A stretch of DNA of 10,065 bases from assembly GCA_035457505.1 (NCBI GenBank), contig DATIBL010000031.1, forward strand, positions 1 to 10,065. Direction: 5' to 3'. Origin of the DNA: DATIBL01 sp035457505. GTDB lineage: Bacteria; Patescibacteriota; Minisyncoccia; Phycocordibacterales; UBA6899. The position numbers and the translations under genes are program-made. The number at the start of each line of letters is the position of its first letter. The first letter of the stretch is position 1. The notes under the pieces were generated by a model. That model saw only the letters and a program-made list of their open reading frames with translations, did no database searches and was not told the origin of the DNA. Shown here piece after piece: positions 6,701 to 10,065 of this stretch.

Positions 6701-6706
6701 GCGTGG

Positions 6707-9343
6707 ATGAAGAAGACCGCGAGGGTCAGCGCCCAGGACGAGATCATCGTCCGCGGAGCCAGAACCCACAATCTCAAAAACATCACCGTCTCGATGCCGC
6801 GCAATCGGATGATCGTCTTTACCGGCCTCTCGGGATCGGGTAAATCATCACTGGCATTCGACACCATCTTCGCAGAAGGCCAGCGCCGCTACGTGGAGTC
6901 GCTTTCGGCATATGCGCGGCAATTTCTCCACCAGATGCAGAAGCCCGATGTCGACGAGATCGTCGGTCTTTCTCCGGCCATCTCTATCGACCAAAAGTCG
7001 CATTCATCGAATCCGCGCTCCACGGTCGCCACGATCACGGAGATCTACGATTATCTCCGCGTGCTCTTCGCTCGTGTCGGGACGCCACACTGCCTCATCT
7101 GCGGCAAGCCGATCAAACGTCTCACGAACGAGGAGATCATTGGTCTCATTCTCGAGAAAGTCGCCGATATCGGTACGCATGCGCCCAAGGATTCGGTTTT
7201 TGGCGTCCCGTATTCGACGCTGAAGCTTTCACTTTTTGCGCCGCTTGTGCGCGGCCGCAAGGGAGAATACTACCAGCTGCTCTACGACATGCTCGGGAAG
7301 GGCTATTCCAAGGCTCGCGTCGACGGGAAAATGAAGAATCTCCGCGAGCAGATCATTCTCGCAAAGCAGAAGAAGCACGACATCGATATTCTCGTCGACG
7401 AATTTTTCATTTCTGAATTCCGCGATCATGCGGATGCGACGCGTGAACGTCTTGCGGAGGCGCTGGAGCGCGCGCTCGAGGAGTCTGAGGGGCTCGTTCG
7501 CCTCGTCATCGGCGAAGACGACACGCTCGTGAGCGCAAAATTCTCGTGCCCTGACGATGGTTTTTCGTATCCCGAGATCGAGCCGCGACTCTTTTCATTC
7601 AATTCGCCCTACGGCGCATGCAGTGCCTGCAACGGCCTCGGAACCAAGCATCTCTTCGGTGATGAGCCGTGTGAGACGTGCCACGGCGCTCGGCTGCGCG
7701 AGGAGGCGCTCCACGTCACTATCGGTGATCAGATCGTGAAGGGCGAATCAGTTGCGGGCAAGAGCATCGTCGATGTGACGAGCATGTCGATCGAGGACGC
7801 CACGGCATTCTTTGCAGACATTCCGCTCTCGAAAAAAGACAAGGAGATCTCCGCGGTTGTGATCAAGGAGATCCAGTCGCGCCTTTCCTTTATGCTCGAC
7901 GTTGGCATCGGCTATCTGACGCTTGCGCGTCGGGCGAATACGCTCTCAGGAGGAGAAGCTCAGCGTATCCGGCTCGCCTCACAGCTCGGTTCAAAACTCG
8001 TCGGAGCACTGTATGTTCTCGACGAACCGACGATTGGCCTTCATCAGCGCGATAACGACCGTCTCGTGACTACGCTCCGCGATCTTTGCGATATGGGGAA
8101 TACCATCATCGTGGTTGAGCACGATGAAGACACGATCCTCGCATCGGATTACCTCGTCGATATCGGCCCCGGCGCCGGAGTTCACGGCGGACACGTCGTC
8201 GTCGCGGGCGAGCTTGCTGACCTCTTGCTCGATACCAAGCAGCGCTCGCTAACGCTCGACTATCTGCGCGGTGATGCCGTGATCCCGCTTCCGGAGAAGC
8301 GTCGCGATGCAGAAAAGGGCACCCTGGCAATCCGAGGAGGAAAAGCAAACAATATTGCCAATTTGCATGCCGACATTCCGCTTGGACGGATGGTCGCGAT
8401 CACCGGCGTTTCCGGCTCGGGTAAATCGACCCTGCTCTACGACATCGTGCATCGCAATCTGCAGGCGCGCTTCGATCGTCGTCTGCGCTCGCCGCAAACA
8501 TACAATTGCGCCTCGTTCTCGGGTTCCGAATATCTGCATCGCGCGATCTTGATCGATCAATCGCCGATCGGCCGCACACCGCGCTCAAATCCTGCCACCT
8601 ACACTGGTGCATGGACCTTTGTTCGCGACCTCTTTGCCGAGACCGAAGAAGCCAAATTCCGCGGATGGAAGGCGAGCCGCTTCTCGTTCAACGTGAAGGG
8701 CGGGCGCTGCGAGGCATGCGAGGGCAACGGCATGATCGCTGTCGAGATGCACTTCCTCCCCACGGTGTATGTTCTCTGTGATGTCTGCCAGGGCAAGCGC
8801 TTTATGAAGGAGACGCTCGATGTGAAGTACAAAAAGAAGAGCATTTATGACGTCCTCAAGATGACAGTCGAGGAAGCATACACGTTTTTCCTCGACATTC
8901 CGGCCATTGCGGATCGCTTGAAGACGCTGAACGAAGTCGGTCTCGGATATCTTGAGCTCGGGCAAAGCGCGACGACGCTCTCCGGCGGCGAAGCACAGCG
9001 CGTGAAAATTGCCTCTGAGCTCTATCGTCCGCATCATGAGCGCTCCATTTATCTCCTCGATGAACCGACGATCGGACTGCACTACGAAGACGTCCGCAAG
9101 TTGATCGAGATCCTTCAGACGCTCGTTGCACGCGGAAATTCCGTCCTTCTGATCGAGCACAATCTCGATGTCATCAAATCTGCCGACTACATTCTCGATA
9201 TCGGCCCCGAGGGAGGGAAGGGCGGCGGCAAACTGATCGCGAAAGGAACGCCCGAGGAAGTCGCTGCGAATCCCAATTCGTTCACGGGGGCGTATCTGAA
9301 AAAGCACCTTAAGAAGGCGAAGAAGAAGGCTTTGGAGAAGTAG
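6707..9343 (+). CDS. uvrA: UvrABC excinuclease subunit A lacking most of the insertion domain
   Basis: An 878-aa damage-recognition ATPase of nucleotide excision repair, a tandem ABC protein that acts as a dimer and loads UvrB. ABC half I has Walker A GLSGSGKSS (40-48), signature LSGGEAQR (413-420) and Walker B YVLDEPTIGLH (436-446). Half II has Walker A GVSGSGKST (567-575), signature LSGGEAQR (758-765) and YLLDEPTIGLH (782-792). The UvrB-binding region is present after C129/C132. The C-terminal zinc finger is C668/C671/C691/C694. Two features are odd. C305/C308 and C322/C325 are only 13 residues apart, whereas E. coli UvrA has more than 100 residues of insertion domain there. Also, the CPxC pair at 281 reads CPDD, losing one Cys ligand. 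The rest aligns well with E. coli UvrA (940 aa), so the gene looks functional rather than decayed. The C-terminus is Lys-rich and overlaps the converging gene by 35 bp. Confidence 0.97.
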   Translation: MKKTARVSAQDEIIVRGARTHNLKNITVSMPRNRMIVFTGLSGSGKSSLAFDTIFAEGQRRYVESLSAYARQFLHQMQKPDVDEIVGLSPAISIDQKSHSSNPRSTVATITEIYDYLRVLFARVGTPHCLICGKPIKRLTNEEIIGLILEKVADIGTHAPKDSVFGVPYSTLKLSLFAPLVRGRKGEYYQLLYDMLGKGYSKARVDGKMKNLREQIILAKQKKHDIDILVDEFFISEFRDHADATRERLAEALERALEESEGLVRLVIGEDDTLVSAKFSCPDDGFSYPEIEPRLFSFNSPYGACSACNGLGTKHLFGDEPCETCHGARLREEALHVTIGDQIVKGESVAGKSIVDVTSMSIEDATAFFADIPLSKKDKEISAVVIKEIQSRLSFMLDVGIGYLTLARRANTLSGGEAQRIRLASQLGSKLVGALYVLDEPTIGLHQRDNDRLVTTLRDLCDMGNTIIVVEHDEDTILASDYLVDIGPGAGVHGGHVVVAGELADLLLDTKQRSLTLDYLRGDAVIPLPEKRRDAEKGTLAIRGGKANNIANLHADIPLGRMVAITGVSGSGKSTLLYDIVHRNLQARFDRRLRSPQTYNCASFSGSEYLHRAILIDQSPIGRTPRSNPATYTGAWTFVRDLFAETEEAKFRGWKASRFSFNVKGGRCEACEGNGMIAVEMHFLPTVYVLCDVCQGKRFMKETLDVKYKKKSIYDVLKMTVEEAYTFFLDIPAIADRLKTLNEVGLGYLELGQSATTLSGGEAQRVKIASELYRPHHERSIYLLDEPTIGLHYEDVRKLIEILQTLVARGNSVLLIEHNLDVIKSADYILDIGPEGGKGGGKLIAKGTPEEVAANPNSFTGAYLKKHLKKAKKKALEK

Positions 9344-9764
9344 GAGTGTCCAGAGCGGGGACGATCTCCATTCCGCGCTCCTTCAGGATTGCTGCAGCGT
9401 CGGCTACGATCTCGCGCATCGAAAGATCGCGTTTTGCGTCGTTAAACCGTGCGGGGATTTCCGCAAACAGTTTCGTGAAGATACGCTCGAGTTCTTGCTC
9501 GTTGTCGATCCTCCGGTCGCCTTCAAGAAGCTCAAGCTTCTTGTCCGTTACTGCATGGCGGAGAGCCGAGAGACGTCGTGCGACCAGGCGCTCGATCATC
9601 GGCCCGTTATGATCAGCGTATTTCGTGAAAAGCAGCGTCCGTTCAGCGATCCGTGCGATCGCAAGCAGGGGATCATTCGCATCTGCTTTAGCAGCAGAAC
9701 GCATGCCCTGCACTGCCTTTTTCGGTGTCGCGATTGCTTTTGATACGGTCATGCGTTTCGGCAT
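9309..9764 (-). CDS. Hypothetical protein, 151 aa, convergent with uvrA
   Basis: I do not recognise this protein. From ATG 9764 to TAA (9311-9309) it encodes a basic N-terminus (MPKRMTVSKAIATPKKAVQG), a charged helical middle (about 30-135, rich in Arg, Leu, Ala and Glu), and a Pro/Ser-rich tail (LDTPTSPKPSSSPS). No membrane segment, signal peptide or Cys cluster is seen, and it looks like a small all-helical cytoplasmic protein. The frame is open to an ATG at 9830, but a promoter-like TCGCAG/ATTATC pair (minus strand CTGCGA/GATAAT) sits just before 9764, which favours the shorter form; ATG 9752 (Met5) is an alternative. Its 3' end overlaps that of uvrA by 35 bp: one strand codes Lys-rich, the other Ser/Pro-rich sequence. 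It diverges from uvrC over 84 bp. The location between uvrA and uvrC hints at a repair link but nothing in the protein shows it. Confidence 0.7.
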   Translation of the reverse strand: MPKRMTVSKAIATPKKAVQGMRSAAKADANDPLLAIARIAERTLLFTKYADHNGPMIERLVARRLSALRHAVTDKKLELLEGDRRIDNEQELERIFTKLFAEIPARFNDAKRDLSMREIVADAAAILKERGMEIVPALDTPTSPKPSSSPS

Positions 9765-9770
9765 CCCGCT

Positions 9771-9798
9771 ATTATCGCACGAGTATGCGCGCTCGCAG
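9771..9798 (-). promoter_or_regulatory. Putative promoter of the 151-aa gene (leaderless type)
   Basis: On the minus strand, CTGCGA (9798-9793), a 16-bp spacer and GATAAT (9776-9771) end 6 nt before the ATG at 9764. The -35 box differs by one base from the TTGCGA of uvrA, and the distance from -10 to ATG is the same. No useful Shine-Dalgarno site is present; a GGG abuts the ATG but is too close. Confidence 0.45.
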
Positions 9799-9812
9799 CT
9801 CTGGATGCGCGA

Positions 9813-9841
9813 TTGCACCACATCGCGCACTCTCCTACAAT
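9813..9841 (+). promoter_or_regulatory. Putative promoter of uvrC (leaderless type)
   Basis: TTGCAC (9813-9818), a 17-bp spacer and TACAAT (9836-9841) end 7 nt before the ATG at 9849, which would make the transcript leaderless. An in-frame ATG at 9840 lies inside the -10 box and so is unlikely to be the start. No Shine-Dalgarno site is present. Confidence 0.55.
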
Positions 9842-9848
9842 GCCCAAC

Positions 9849-10065
9849 ATGGATATCTCGGGATACAAAGCCGCCAAATTGCCCGATCAGCCGGGCGTTT
9901 ATCTCTTTCGCGATGCGTCAGGGAAGATCCTCTACATTGGCAAAGCGACCTCTCTTGCGAGCCGCGTACGGAGCTATTTTTCTGACGATCTTTTGCATAC
10001 GCGCGGAAAGCATCTTGTCGATATGGTGACGACGGCATCGACGATCGACCATCAAACGACAGATT
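9849..10065 (+). CDS. uvrC: UvrABC excinuclease subunit C, N-terminal start (partial)
   Basis: The first 72 codons of a gene that runs off the right edge. The protein opens with the GIY-YIG nuclease domain that makes the 3' incision in nucleotide excision repair: PGVYLFRDASGKILYIGKA (15-33) followed by SRVRSYF (38-44). Y29 and R39 fall at the numbers reported for the catalytic Tyr and Arg of Thermotoga UvrC; the catalytic Glu, near residue 76, would lie just past the window. An isolated GIY-YIG endonuclease is possible, but the N-terminal position, spacing and presence of uvrA and uvrB nearby make UvrC much more likely. ATG 9849 is chosen over the in-frame ATG 9840 because the latter lies within the -10 box. 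The gene diverges from the 151-aa gene. Confidence 0.93.
   Translation, partial: MDISGYKAAKLPDQPGVYLFRDASGKILYIGKATSLASRVRSYFSDDLLHTRGKHLVDMVTTASTIDHQTTD

Noticed and set aside
6632..6769. A longer N-terminus for the EEP protein starting at ATG 6769
   Set aside because: It would overlap the start of uvrA by 63 bp and span both promoters. The first EEP strand begins right after ATG 6631.

Overview
The window is a gene-dense stretch of bacterial chromosome. All three UvrABC excision-repair genes appear in it: the 3' end of uvrB at the left edge, a complete uvrA in the right half, and the first 72 codons of uvrC at the right edge. TGA is used as an ordinary stop codon, so the recoded genetic code of some candidate phyla does not apply. 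Tight packing, rare Shine-Dalgarno sites, promoters lying directly against start codons and a shortened UvrA would fit a streamlined lineage such as the Candidate Phyla Radiation (Patescibacteria). That placement is an inference; no rRNA or marker gene is present to test it.

Layout, left to right. Bases 1-813 hold the uvrB tail and an unrecognised 196-codon gene, closed by an intrinsic terminator (817-842). Bases 865-5842 form a same-strand block: a FIST-domain protein, a six-TM sensor histidine kinase, a REC-REC response regulator with no output domain, and a hexameric-type glutamate dehydrogenase whose ATG overlaps the regulator's stop. A perfect 10-bp terminator hairpin (5814-5842) closes the block. 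Bases 5831-6631 (minus strand) encode an endonuclease/exonuclease/phosphatase (EEP) enzyme, divergent from uvrA (6707-9343). A small unrecognised minus-strand gene (9309-9764) overlaps the 3' end of uvrA and diverges from uvrC (9849 onward).

How the genes may work together. FIST domains are regarded as ligand sensors and have been linked by gene neighbourhood to amino-acid metabolism. Here a stand-alone FIST protein, a kinase and a regulator sit between two terminators with glutamate dehydrogenase last. The natural hypothesis is a sensory module tied to glutamate/ammonia metabolism. The first receiver domain has lost its phospho-acceptor Asp and looks like a pseudo-receiver; the second is intact.

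Two other signals stand out. First, UvrA lacks almost the whole insertion domain between its two inner zinc Cys pairs. Second, several genes carry a TTGCnn-(16/17)-TAnnnT promoter whose -10 box ends only 6-8 nt before the ATG, which predicts leaderless mRNAs. I saw no tRNA, rRNA, CRISPR array or mobile element, and no gene-free stretch longer than 90 bases.
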